From NCBI GenBank assembly GCA_027886975.1, contig JAPCJK010000004.1, forward strand, positions 1-47,789: a DNA stretch of 47,789 nt, written 5' to 3'. A program made the position numbers and the translations under genes. The DNA is from Nitrososphaerota archaeon (GTDB lineage: Archaea > Thermoproteota > Nitrososphaeria > Nitrososphaerales > Gagatemarchaeaceae). Under the pieces are notes generated by a model that was given only the letters and a program-made list of their open reading frames with translations, had not been told where the DNA came from and ran no database searches. Below are positions 16,779 to 24,527 of this stretch, one piece after another (positions within the stretch are counted from its first letter, which is position 1; each line of letters begins with the position of its first letter).

Positions 16779-16813
16779 ACACTTCGGGCGCGGGTCATGC
16801 CCGATAAAAGGAA

Positions 16814-17257
16814 TCAGGCCTTGCGGAAGGAAACTGCTGTGGCCCCGACGATGAATCCAAACACGAGGAGTGCGAATGCCTGGTGGAGAGTCACGACAGG
16901 GGCGGAGAGGTTTGTGTTGACCACCACCCCCCCAATCACAATTTCGACAAACACCGAAACCAACGCGAGGTAAATCAGCTTCTTTGCACCAGATGGTGCA
17001 TCCTTGGACCTCCAGAAGACCAAGGCCGTAATAATCAGGAAGAGTCCGGAGAGCGACGCAAGAATCCTATGAGTGTACTCGATGACCGGCCCTAGGCTCG
17101 GGGGCGGGAAGAGCTGTCCGTTGCAGAGTGGCCAGTCTTCCGGAGTGTTGAGGCCGCAAAGACCTCCGTAGCCAGCGGCAGTGACGTATGCACCCACGAC
17201 GAGCAAGGAGAACACGATGACGACTGTTGAGCCAAGAAGTGCGTTCCTGCCCTGCAT
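16814..17257 (-). CDS. ctaA: Half-size heme A synthase (CtaA/COX15 family)
   Basis: 147 residues with four membrane helices. The first extracytoplasmic loop has the Cys pair CGLNTPEDWPLC, then IEYTHRILASL with a heme-ligand His, and a final TLHQAFALLV with another His. Bacterial CtaA has eight helices as a fused duplication; several archaeal forms have only one four-helix half that probably dimerises. It converts heme O to heme A for terminal oxidases. Heme O synthase is encoded at 18980 on the same strand, with trxA and thiI between. Confidence 0.9.
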   Translation of the reverse strand: MQGRNALLGSTVVIVFSLLVVGAYVTAAGYGGLCGLNTPEDWPLCNGQLFPPPSLGPVIEYTHRILASLSGLFLIITALVFWRSKDAPSGAKKLIYLALVSVFVEIVIGGVVVNTNLSAPVVTLHQAFALLVFGFIVGATAVSFRKA

Positions 17258-17292
17258 TGAGCCCAGCCGTTCGAGTTTGCGTCTTAAGTATT

Positions 17293-17628
17293 CTATAAGT
17301 TCTTGGTGAGGGCGTCGACCTTTGATTTCAGGACGGCTGAAGGGACCGCGCCTATTACGATGTCCTCGACCTTGCCCTTGGAGAAGAACATGACGGTCGG
17401 AATACTCATGATCCCGAACTGCATCGCCAGCTCCTGATTGGCGTCCGTGTCAATCTTGACGAACTTCACCCTGCCCTGGTATTCTTCTGAAAGCTTGTGG
17501 ATGACAGGTTCTATGACCTTGCAGGGGCCGCACCAGTCGGCGTAGAAGTCCACGACAACGGGCTGACTCGATCTTACCACTTCTTCCTGGAACTTGCTCC
17601 CCTGAATCTGCGTTACAGTATCGCTCAT
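17293..17628 (-). CDS. trxA: Thioredoxin
   Basis: 111 residues with the redox motif WCGPCK in the context VVVDFYADWCGPCKVIEP and the cis-Pro segment SIPTVMFF. A cytoplasmic disulfide reductase. It has no signal peptide. Its position directly before ctaA, whose product has an extracytoplasmic Cys pair, is suggestive, but topology places the two on opposite membrane sides. Confidence 0.97.
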   Translation of the reverse strand: MSDTVTQIQGSKFQEEVVRSSQPVVVDFYADWCGPCKVIEPVIHKLSEEYQGRVKFVKIDTDANQELAMQFGIMSIPTVMFFSKGKVEDIVIGAVPSAVLKSKVDALTKNL

Positions 17629-17697
17629 TGTTGTTTCAATCGGACTTGAATTTGTGCCTGCTTATAATTTTGTCCTGCGTGAAATCGAGGAGGGAGA

Positions 17698-18930
17698 CTA
17701 GTCTTCAGAAGGCGGAAGGATTAGGCGCCCCATCGGCGCCCTGGGGGCCAGCTCCGCCAGGGGCGTTGTTTTGAGGACGTCTCCAACCGGGTTGTATGTC
17801 ACAAGGGTTGCCCTTTCGAGTGACTTCCATACCAGGTCTTGAAGCGCAAACCTTTCAACGTATTCGGCGATGATGCCGGCCTTCAACCTTGTTTTCGGGT
17901 GCCGCGTGATCATGGCGCAGCAGTCTTTGTACTCCTCAATGGACAGCTCATAGGTGCCGATGCTCTTCGCGAGGCCGACAATCTCCTCTTTGTCGTAAGT
18001 GAGCAGAGGCCGGAGGATGGGAAGAGATGAGCCGTCGTCGAAGGAAGCGATGTTCCAAAGGGTCTGTGACGCCGCCTGCGAGAGCGAGTCCCCGGTCGAG
18101 AGTGCTGAGGCACCGAAACGTGGCCCCAGAGCCTCGGCGGTCATTCGCATGAATCTGCGGAAGAGTGAGGGTTCAATGTCCGAGGGGACACCGGCCGTCG
18201 CCAATTGATACTCGGCGAATGAGAACAGGACAAGCGTGCTCTTGCCGCCGTATTCGGAGAGCACCTTGACGAGCTTCGTTATCTTGCTCTCCAATGCAGC
18301 CTTGAGGGAAGGTGCAAGATAGAAGTGGACGTAGACGGGCCTGCAACCCCGCTTCATCAGAAGCCATGCAGCCACCGGAGAGTCTATTCCCCCGGAGAAG
18401 AGAAGCATCACTCGTCCCGCCGTTCCGATGGGGAGGCCCCCCGGGCCCCTCTGCTTGTCGGTGTAAACGAGGGCCTTACCTTGTATCACGTCCACGTGTA
18501 TTGCCACGTCCGGATTCGAAAGGTCGACAGACTTCCCGGTGGCCTTTACCACCTCGGCTCCGAGTCTTGTCGCCAGCTCCTGGGACGTCAGGGGGAAGGA
18601 CTTGTCGGAGCGCCTGGGGTCAATCTTGAAGGAGCCACCTGAAGCCGAACTGGCGGTCCCGAGGACCGAAGAAAGAATTTCTTGGTAATTGGGTTCCACA
18701 CTGGACACTGGAGCGAGCCAAGACACACCGAACACCTTGGAGAGCCTGCGGGTCACTTCGGCCTCGTCCCCTTCTGCTTCTACCATGAACCTCCCGTCGA
18801 TCAACGCCGTTTTGTGATTAATCCCAACGAGTGACTTGTTGATGTTCCTCCTTAGCGCCTTCATGAACTCTGGTCTGTTGTTTCCCTTGAGCGCCACTTC
18901 GGAGTAGTGCACCACGAAATTGGCAGCCAT
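17698..18930 (-). CDS. thiI: tRNA 4-thiouridine synthase ThiI
   Basis: 410 residues. N-terminal ferredoxin-like and THUMP domains (VVHYSEVALKGNNRPEFMKAL) precede the PP-loop adenylation motif LLFSGGIDSPVAAWLL; later come ALSTGDSLSQAASQTL and the conserved C-terminal DCCAMITRHPKTR. No rhodanese domain follows, as usual in archaea. It adenylates U8 of tRNA for sulfur insertion; the tRNA-Tyr at 19950 has T(U)8. This is the intact member; the copy at 12405 is a diverged relative. Confidence 0.95.
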   Translation of the reverse strand: MAANFVVHYSEVALKGNNRPEFMKALRRNINKSLVGINHKTALIDGRFMVEAEGDEAEVTRRLSKVFGVSWLAPVSSVEPNYQEILSSVLGTASSASGGSFKIDPRRSDKSFPLTSQELATRLGAEVVKATGKSVDLSNPDVAIHVDVIQGKALVYTDKQRGPGGLPIGTAGRVMLLFSGGIDSPVAAWLLMKRGCRPVYVHFYLAPSLKAALESKITKLVKVLSEYGGKSTLVLFSFAEYQLATAGVPSDIEPSLFRRFMRMTAEALGPRFGASALSTGDSLSQAASQTLWNIASFDDGSSLPILRPLLTYDKEEIVGLAKSIGTYELSIEEYKDCCAMITRHPKTRLKAGIIAEYVERFALQDLVWKSLERATLVTYNPVGDVLKTTPLAELAPRAPMGRLILPPSED

Positions 18931-18979
18931 CCTAGGTATCGCTGACCGTCATCCAAGAAAAAGCTTGCTCAATCTCGTG

Positions 18980-19870
18980 CTAGCCTGGCAGCACAGCCGC
19001 GACCATGGCCACGAGGAAGATTACGGCGAGGTAGGGGCTCGAGAACTTGAAGGCGAGCCAGGCATTCGCTTTGTTGGGCGTCCTGAGCAGCTTCAGATTG
19101 GTCGCGAGCAGGAGGGCGTCGAAAACGACTGCAACCACCAAGTAAACGAGCAAGCCCAGGCCTGCGAGAAAGAAAGCCAGGAGGAGGCTCACCGGAATCA
19201 GAAGTAGTGTGTTGGCGACGATGTACCGGGAAGCAACCCGGGGCCCGACTTCAGACGGGAGCATCGGTATCCCGACGGCGGAGTAGTCCTGCTCTGTAAT
19301 TACTGCAAGGCTCCAGAAGTGCGTGGGGGTCCACACGAACACGAGCGCCCCGAGGATCCAGCCGACAATCGCGTTCGCCGAGGTTACCGCGTACCACCCA
19401 GCCAAAGCGGCGCAGCTCCCTGCAAAGCCCCCGAGGACTATGTTCCACGTTGTCCTGGGTTTTAGAAAAACGGTGTAGATGGGGACGTAGACGAACGCGC
19501 CGAGGCCGATGAAGAAGGTCGCTACGAGATTAAGAGTCAGAAATGCGACCAAGAGTCCTGCCGCGAGCAGGCCGAGGCCGGCGGCAAGCGCATGGGAGGG
19601 AGGGACGATCCTTTTTGCTGGCAGGGGCCTGTTCATCGTTCTCTTCATCCTCGAATCGATTCCCATTTCGAGATAGCTGTTTAGCGCGAGGGCGCCACCG
19701 GAAGCGAAGGCACCTCCCAGGAGCACGCCCACCACCACGGGCAGCGACGGAATTGATTTGGCAGCCACTATCGAAGATCCGATGGCCGCCAGGAGCAGGA
19801 GAGGAACTATCTTGGGTTTCGTTAGAGCAAGATAATCAGAAAAACTCAACCAATCAGGCTCCGATTCCAA
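18980..19870 (-). CDS. ctaB: Protoheme IX farnesyltransferase (heme O synthase)
   Basis: 296 residues of the UbiA prenyltransferase family with about nine membrane helices. The first Asp-rich prenyl-diphosphate site reads NSYLEMGIDSRMKRTMNRPL; the second loop follows PTHFWSLAVITEQDY. TKPKIV near the N-terminus is typical of CyoE/CtaB. It farnesylates heme B, feeding CtaA at 16814. The start is TTG 19870. Together the two genes indicate a heme-copper oxidase elsewhere in the genome. Confidence 0.94.
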   Translation of the reverse strand: MESEPDWLSFSDYLALTKPKIVPLLLLAAIGSSIVAAKSIPSLPVVVGVLLGGAFASGGALALNSYLEMGIDSRMKRTMNRPLPAKRIVPPSHALAAGLGLLAAGLLVAFLTLNLVATFFIGLGAFVYVPIYTVFLKPRTTWNIVLGGFAGSCAALAGWYAVTSANAIVGWILGALVFVWTPTHFWSLAVITEQDYSAVGIPMLPSEVGPRVASRYIVANTLLLIPVSLLLAFFLAGLGLLVYLVVAVVFDALLLATNLKLLRTPNKANAWLAFKFSSPYLAVIFLVAMVAAVLPG

Positions 19871-19917
19871 GCCAACGCAATTTCAGCGTGTATTTTGGCT
19901 TTCCTTGGACCTGAAAC

Positions 19918-19928
19918 CCTTAAGAAAT
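19918..19928 (+). promoter_or_regulatory. TATA box of tRNA-Tyr
   Basis: CCTTAAGAAAT centred 27 bases before the tRNA 5' end at 19950 is at the distance expected for archaeal RNA polymerase. Confidence 0.5.
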
Positions 19929-19972
19929 CTTGAGAGTCCGGGCGCCCGTCCCGCGGTAGCTCAGCCTGGTAG

Positions 19973-19988
19973 ACCCAAAGGGGCCACA
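19973..19988 (+). other. tRNA-Tyr intron 1 (D arm, position 22/23)
   Basis: 16 nt. A bulge-helix-bulge forms: central helix TGGT (19967-19970) with GCCA (19983-19986), bulges AG|A and CA|A, and an inner CCC/GGG hairpin closed by a three-base loop. Removal restores the D stem GCTC/GAGC exactly. Confidence 0.85.
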
Positions 19989-20003
19989 AGCTTCCGGCTG
20001 TAG

Positions 20004-20048
20004 AGGTCGGCCATCGGCTGACCCGTTCAGCCTACTCAGGCCACAGTC
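20004..20048 (+). other. tRNA-Tyr intron 2 (canonical 37/38)
   Basis: 45 nt. It has a complete bulge-helix-bulge: central helix CTGT (19998-20001) with ACAG (20043-20046), bulges AG|A and TC|A, outer anticodon stem TCCGG/CCGGA, inner helix GGTC/GGCC. An internal hairpin GGTCGGC-CATCG-GCTGACC lies inside the intron and would compete with the inner helix. Confidence 0.92.
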
Positions 20049-20070
20049 ACCGGAGTGTCGTCGGCTCAAA

Positions 20071-20091
20071 GGCGCCCTAGGGCGCGGAGGT
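20071..20091 (+). other. tRNA-Tyr intron 3 (T loop, position 59/60)
   Basis: 21 nt. The outer helix is the T stem GTCGG/CCGAC; the bulges are AA|G and GT|T; the central helix is CTC/GAG plus an A-G mismatch; the inner stem is GCGCC/GGCGC with loop CTAG. Removal leaves a seven-base T loop CTCAAAT. The relaxed central helix makes this the least certain of the three introns in exact boundary, but 21 nt must be removed for a normal loop. Confidence 0.8.
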
Positions 20092-20154
20092 TCCGACCCG
20101 CGGGACGGTTCAAATCAGGGTTATTCCTTGATTACGAGTCCGATATGACCTCTC

Positions 20155-20159
20155 TTTTT
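20155..20159 (+). terminator. T-run after tRNA-Tyr
   Basis: TTTTT preceded by CTC, 50 bases after the tRNA 3' end; archaeal termination usually occurs at such T-runs. No hairpin is required or evident. Confidence 0.35.
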
Positions 20160-20264
20160 ACATCGCGACTTGGCATGAAGCTGGACCAGACAGCCGAGGT
20201 AAGTGCTGAACTTCATCGCCCATGCCCCAAAGCATATGGAGAGGTCGGCGAGGACGACAATTCG

Positions 20265-20456
20265 ATGAAGCTTTGGGTTCCGGTTGCACTCGGAGGGCTT
20301 ATAGCAATCGCCTATGCTTTCTTTTATGAGCTTAGTTTGGCAGAGACCCAGGGGGCGGCCTCGTTTAGTCTTGCAAACTCCGTAGGTATCGTCGCTGTCT
20401 TTGTCGGCCTAATTGCTGCTGGGGTCATCCTCAGACGAGCTACCCCGCCGCAGTGA
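20265..20456 (+). CDS. Small two-helix membrane protein
   Basis: The track frame opens at 20055 inside the tRNA, which cannot be the start. ATG 20265 gives 63 residues with two hydrophobic segments, LWVPVALGGLIAIAYAFFY and VGIVAVFVGLIAAGVIL, and a short basic tail. An upstream ATG (20145) would add 40 polar residues. I do not recognise the family. It is followed by another small membrane protein on the same strand. Confidence 0.55.
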   Translation: MKLWVPVALGGLIAIAYAFFYELSLAETQGAASFSLANSVGIVAVFVGLIAAGVILRRATPPQ

Positions 20457-20508
20457 TTTTCGCCCCAGAAACGCTTAAGAACGATTAGAGGGTTGCGGTC
20501 ATTGAGCC

Positions 20509-21003
20509 TTGGACAAGGATTTCCTGGCCCTCTCCGTTGTCTTCATGCTGCTAGGTGTCGTCGGCATTCTTCTGTTCAGCAGCCTGTTCACACAGTACCG
20601 TTCGATCTTCCCGGTCATGACTCCGGCGGGGGACTCTTGCTATTGTATGATTTCCAGCCCTGAGCCCGAGGCGGCACAGGGAACATCAAGCATCCTCCTC
20701 GCACTCGGTGTCATGTTCTTTCCGATGGGCCTGATGAAGGGAGGGCTCCCGTCGTTCCGCAGAATCCCTACCGCCCCGGCTCCTGTGAAGCTCCTGAGCG
20801 GAAGGGTCGTTACGCCAGTGGCGGTTCTGAGCGGGAGGTTCTTTGCCTTCGGACTCATAGTTCTGCTGGTCGGAGTCGATGCAATACTGGTTCCCGGCTA
20901 TCTTATCTACAGGAACCTGTACTTCGAGCTGGCGGGAGCGCTTCTTGCTGCTGCAGGTGCGGTTTCTATGTTCTGGGGCCTAAGGAAACCAAAGACCGAG
21001 TAG
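20509..21003 (+). CDS. Membrane protein of unknown function, about four helices
   Basis: 164 residues from TTG 20509. Hydrophobic stretches occur near residues 8-27, 60-78, 108-128 and 136-156. The first loop contains a CYCM pair after a polar stretch. A duplicated phrase, LLSGRVVTPVAVLSGRFF, lies between helices two and three. No family is recognised. A TTAAGAACG box about 25-35 bases before the start could be its promoter. Confidence 0.65.
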   Translation: MDKDFLALSVVFMLLGVVGILLFSSLFTQYRSIFPVMTPAGDSCYCMISSPEPEAAQGTSSILLALGVMFFPMGLMKGGLPSFRRIPTAPAPVKLLSGRVVTPVAVLSGRFFAFGLIVLLVGVDAILVPGYLIYRNLYFELAGALLAAAGAVSMFWGLRKPKTE

Positions 21004-21046
21004 ACGACCTCCCCTCAAGGAATCGTTTTATGCTCTACCTCCACGG

Positions 21047-21556
21047 GTGAGCAAGGTCTTGAGCTCCAAACCCGCAAAGAAGAAGTCAGAAGGGAAAGAA
21101 TCTCCTCGAACTCACACGGAAACCGCGCCGGTGAGGCCGACAGGGCGGGTCCCAACGGCCACCGTTGAGGCCAGACATGGTATGGGGATGGTCACTAGAG
21201 CGGGGAAGGGCTTTTCACTGGCGGAATTGTCTGATGCAGGAATCGTCCCCAGGATGGCTTCGAAATGGGGGGCCAGGCTCGACGGCAGGAGAAGAAGCAT
21301 GATTCAAGCCAACGTGAATTCGCTCAAGAACTGGGGGTCGCATGCGGTGAAGGCTGAGAGAACCATGGGGGAGGTCAAGAAATTGGAGGAGGAGGTTGTT
21401 AAGGTCGAGAAGAAAGTCAAGAAGGGTGCCGCAGAAGTGAAGAAGGAAATCGTAAAGATAGAGTCGATGGCGAAAAAGGAGACAACCAAGGCTCGGAGGA
21501 AGGTCAAGAAGAAGGCCGGAAAGCCCACCAAGGCTCGTCGGAAGAAGAAAAAATAG
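21047..21556 (+). CDS. Ribosomal protein eL13
   Basis: 169 residues from GTG 21047. The middle carries eL13 features: TRAGKGFSLAELSDAGI, then the WGARLDGRRRSM basic loop and IQANVNSLKNW. eL13 is a large-subunit protein with a patchy distribution in archaea. The C-terminal 75 residues are a Lys/Glu-rich, probably helical tail ending RRKKKK, much longer than the core needs. The N-terminal 35 residues are also basic and Pro-rich. The gene converges on the glycosylase. Confidence 0.88.
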   Translation: MSKVLSSKPAKKKSEGKESPRTHTETAPVRPTGRVPTATVEARHGMGMVTRAGKGFSLAELSDAGIVPRMASKWGARLDGRRRSMIQANVNSLKNWGSHAVKAERTMGEVKKLEEEVVKVEKKVKKGAAEVKKEIVKIESMAKKETTKARRKVKKKAGKPTKARRKKKK

Positions 21557-21557
21557 T

Positions 21558-22472
21558 TCAGACGGAATCTTCACGGGCGGCCATATACAGGTACTGCTGG
21601 GCGTACCCTGCGAACATCCCGAAATGAGATCTGATTGAACTCGAAGCACGCCGATACTCCTGGATGGAGAGCTTGAACTTCAAGTCGGCAAGGAGCCTAC
21701 TTCGTAACGACTTGGGGAGGAGGTGAGGGTACGATTTCGCAAGTACCCTAGCAATCCAAACGTCGATGGGAAATGCTTCGTCCTTTCCCAAAGAGTAGAG
21801 AAGGACGCAGTCGGCGACTTTGGGGCCAACCCCCAGAAGGAGCTTCTCTCCAAAGAGTTCAGTGAGGAGGAGCTCCTGGGATTTGTCGTAGCTCAGGCTG
21901 GGCATCCTGCTGAAATCGACCTTACCTTCCGCTACGGACTTCGCAACGTGCTTGAGGAAGGGCGCCCGATAGCCAAGGCCCAACCCTCGAAGGTCGGGGA
22001 CCGAGGCTTTCGAAAGAATCTCGGGGTTCGGGAAGGCGTGGTAGGTGTCCCCCTCGAACTGCGTCGGTTCACCGTATCTTGAGCAGACGGAGGAGACCAT
22101 TTTCTTGATTCTCGGAATGTTGGCGTTCGTCGCAAGAACAAAAGATCCCAAGCACTCCCATGGGTCCTGCCTGACGAGTCTGAGTCCGTAGAATTTCTCG
22201 ATTGCCTTCGTGATTTCCTCGTCCTTGGCAATCGACGCAAGAATGTGGTCGAGGTCCTCGTCCAGCCTGAAATAGTTCGTCACGAAGGTGTTGTCAACGA
22301 GGTCCGAACCAGAGGAACAACGCAATGTGTCCCCCTCTTGCCTTACTTTGAATCCTGCGCCTGAAACAACGCCGAACCACCACTCGCCCCTCCTTTCCCA
22401 GCGGAAGAGCTGGCCGCTCCCAAGGGTGTGCTCTAGGCTGAAGGGGGTATTGAGCGCAACAGTGAATTCCAT
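21558..22472 (-). CDS. ogg: 8-oxoguanine DNA glycosylase/AP lyase (OGG1 family)
   Basis: The track frame is 405 residues, but homology begins at ATG 22472 (MEFTVALNTPFSLEHTLGSGQLFRW), giving 304 residues as in OGG1 proteins. The N-terminal OGG_N domain is followed by the helix-hairpin-helix GVGPKVADCVLLYSL with the Schiff-base Lys and the catalytic Asp in FPIDVWI. It removes oxidised guanine during base-excision repair. The longer frame would read into the promoter of the divergent aminotransferase gene, so the upstream 101 codons are rejected. Confidence 0.92.
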   Translation of the reverse strand: MEFTVALNTPFSLEHTLGSGQLFRWERRGEWWFGVVSGAGFKVRQEGDTLRCSSGSDLVDNTFVTNYFRLDEDLDHILASIAKDEEITKAIEKFYGLRLVRQDPWECLGSFVLATNANIPRIKKMVSSVCSRYGEPTQFEGDTYHAFPNPEILSKASVPDLRGLGLGYRAPFLKHVAKSVAEGKVDFSRMPSLSYDKSQELLLTELFGEKLLLGVGPKVADCVLLYSLGKDEAFPIDVWIARVLAKSYPHLLPKSLRSRLLADLKFKLSIQEYRRASSSIRSHFGMFAGYAQQYLYMAAREDSV

Positions 22473-22562
22473 CCTCGAAGACGAGCCGGAAGAGGTCTGC
22501 GATTTATTGACTCTTCCGCCGGAAAACGGCTTGATATAGCCGCACGTGGCGTTGATGTCTTC

Positions 22563-23864
22563 TTGTCTTCGGCCTATCAAGCAAAGACGAAACGTTCGAA
22601 GCGTCTCTTTGAGAGGGCGCAGAAAGTCTTCGCTGGCGGAGTCAACCACAATGCGAGGTTCTACGAGCCTTATCCAATCTTTGTGACCAGAGCGCAGAGG
22701 CAACACATCTGGGACGAAGACGGTAAGAGATACACCGATTACTGGATGGGACACTTGGCATTGATCCTTGGACACTCACCCAAGGTCGTGACGGACGCCC
22801 TCGCCGTTCAGATCGAAAAGGGGACCCACTTTGGAATGGGGAGCAGACTATCTGTGGAATTTGGAGAGGAGATACAGAGGACTGTCCCCTGTGCCGAGGC
22901 CATGCGTCTATGCAACACCGGGGCGGAAGCTACCATGTACCTGGTGAGATTGGCAAGAGCATTCACCGGGAAACGGGTGGTCGTGAAAATGACTGGCGGA
23001 TGGCACGGGTACAACACTGAGCTGAACAAGGGAGTGAATCGTCCCTTCGACAAGACAGAAAGCGCAGGGATACTTGAGGAAGAGCAAGAACATGTAAGGA
23101 GCGTCAGGTTCAATGACCTGGCCGGGGCCGAGGCGGAAGTCAAGCGGGCTCGCAGAGACGTCGCCGCGATTTTCCTCGAACCCGTCCTCGGAGCGGGAGG
23201 GTGCATACCTGCGGACAAGGATTACCTGAAGGGGTTGAGGGAGCTCGCGGACAGGGAGGGCACGCTTCTTGCTTTCGACGAGATAATCACGGGGTTCAGG
23301 CTTGCACTCGGAGGAGCCCAGGAATGGTATGGGGTGAAGCCGGACCTGGCAACATTCGGAAAGGTGGCCGGCGGGGGCCTGCCTCTGGGGCTCGTGGCGG
23401 GGCGCAAGGAAATCCTCTCTCTTGCCGACCCCTCGAGGAAGGAAGGCTTCGTATCCATCGGTGGGGGAACCTTCTCCGAGAACCCACTCACCATGACGGC
23501 TGGGCTCGCTACAGTCAGACATCTAAGGCGGCATAGGGCGACTCTGTACCCCATTCTCGAGAATCTTGGGAGGACCGTTCGTGAGGGGGTCGACAGAGCC
23601 TTCGCGGAGGGAGGGGTCGAAGCCCACACGACCGGCCTAGGCTCACTCTTCCAGACGCACTTCGGAGCGAATCCGCGCAGCGCAGAGGACGTCGCGGCCG
23701 AGGACAGACGTCGGACGAAGGACTACGCTCTCTTTTTGATGTCGGCTGGAGTTTTCGTCCTCCCGGGGCACCTCGGGGGAGTTTCGTCAGAGCATAGCTT
23801 CAGCGATATCCGCAAGCTGATTGGGCTTAGCGCCAAATTCAGCGGGTCAATCAAACACTCTTGA
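22563..23864 (+). CDS. HemL-like class III aminotransferase (glutamate-1-semialdehyde aminomutase type)
   Basis: 433 residues from TTG 22563, typical length. FGKVAGGGLPLGLVAG carries the PLP-binding Lys, LLAFDEIITGFR the PLP-ring Asp, and LCNTGAEATMYLVRLARAFTG the phosphate-binding loop. The closest family is GSA 2,1-aminomutase, which makes 5-aminolevulinate. However, the N-terminal GGVNHNARF replaces the usual GGVNSPVR, and no other heme-synthesis gene is adjacent, so an amino-sugar or amino-acid aminotransferase of the same family is possible. Confidence 0.85.
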   Translation: MSSAYQAKTKRSKRLFERAQKVFAGGVNHNARFYEPYPIFVTRAQRQHIWDEDGKRYTDYWMGHLALILGHSPKVVTDALAVQIEKGTHFGMGSRLSVEFGEEIQRTVPCAEAMRLCNTGAEATMYLVRLARAFTGKRVVVKMTGGWHGYNTELNKGVNRPFDKTESAGILEEEQEHVRSVRFNDLAGAEAEVKRARRDVAAIFLEPVLGAGGCIPADKDYLKGLRELADREGTLLAFDEIITGFRLALGGAQEWYGVKPDLATFGKVAGGGLPLGLVAGRKEILSLADPSRKEGFVSIGGGTFSENPLTMTAGLATVRHLRRHRATLYPILENLGRTVREGVDRAFAEGGVEAHTTGLGSLFQTHFGANPRSAEDVAAEDRRRTKDYALFLMSAGVFVLPGHLGGVSSEHSFSDIRKLIGLSAKFSGSIKHS

Positions 23865-23884
23865 AAATAGGGATTCGAAGGTCT

Positions 23885-24490
23885 CTATTGGACCTTCGAT
23901 AATCTCGAGTCAACGTCAGACCAGTTGACCACATTCCACCATGCTTCCACGTACTTGCCGCGGTCGTTCAGGTAGTCAAGATAGTAGGCGTGCTCCCAGA
24001 CGTCGAGTCCAAGCAAGATCTTCATCTGGGCAAGGTGCATGAAGTTCTGTTTCTCGACTTGAGTCAGGACGAGTTGGTCGGTTTCGTGGTCGTGGAGAAG
24101 GAGTGCCCAACCACGTCCTTCCACGGTCTTGGCAGCGTCGCTGAACTGTGCCTTGAATTTGTCGAAGCCGCCGAAGTCCCTGTTGATCCAGTCTGCGAGT
24201 TTGCCGCCGGGTGAACCGCCTCCATTCCCTGGAGGGGCCATGTTTGGCCAGAAGATCGAATGTAGGATGTGCCCATCGACGTTGAAGCTGAAGTCCCTGA
24301 GGACCGCCCGAACGTCGATCTGCATCTCTCCCTTCCTAGCTTTCTCGAGCTTATCGAGGGCGGTGTTGGCCCCTGTCACATAGGCCTGATGATGCTTGTC
24401 GTGATGGAGGGTCATTATCTTCTCTGAGATGTGAGGTTGGAGGTCGCCGTACTTGTAAGGTAGTGGTGGCAGTGCGTATGTCTTTGCCAT
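23885..24490 (-). CDS. sod: Superoxide dismutase (Fe/Mn)
   Basis: 201 residues from ATG 24490 (MAKTYALPPLPYKYGDLQPH); the 28 upstream codons in the track have no family match. Metal ligands are visible in the usual contexts: the first His in PHISEKIM or HHDKHHQAYV, another in HILHSIFW, and the Asp/His pair in LDVWEHAYYLDY. It detoxifies superoxide in the cytoplasm. Fe versus Mn use cannot be told. It follows transaldolase closely on the same strand, but they are probably separate units. Confidence 0.96.
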   Translation of the reverse strand: MAKTYALPPLPYKYGDLQPHISEKIMTLHHDKHHQAYVTGANTALDKLEKARKGEMQIDVRAVLRDFSFNVDGHILHSIFWPNMAPPGNGGGSPGGKLADWINRDFGGFDKFKAQFSDAAKTVEGRGWALLLHDHETDQLVLTQVEKQNFMHLAQMKILLGLDVWEHAYYLDYLNDRGKYVEAWWNVVNWSDVDSRLSKVQ

Positions 24491-24527
24491 TGGAGACGTC
24501 GAATAAGCACCTCGTAAAAAGTTGTCT

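Larger units (their letters stand above)
19950..20105 (+). tRNA. tRNA-Tyr (GTA) with three introns
   Basis: Removing three introns leaves a 74-nt cloverleaf. The acceptor is CCCGCGG/CCGCGGG with C1-G72 (an archaeal tRNA-Tyr identity pair) and discriminator A. The D stem is GCTC/GAGC with loop AGCCTGGTA. The anticodon stem is TCCGG/CCGGA with loop CTGTAGA, anticodon GTA. The variable loop is GTGTC and the T stem GTCGG/CCGAC with loop CTCAAAT. All stems pair fully. Introns sit at 22/23 (16 nt), at the canonical 37/38 (45 nt) and at 59/60 (21 nt). The encoded 3' end lacks CCA. The T loop starts with C54 rather than the usual T54, a small deviation. Confidence 0.93.

Noticed and set aside
20055-20264. 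Coding extension upstream of the small membrane protein
   Set aside because: Runs through tRNA-Tyr exons and introns, so it cannot be a real protein start.
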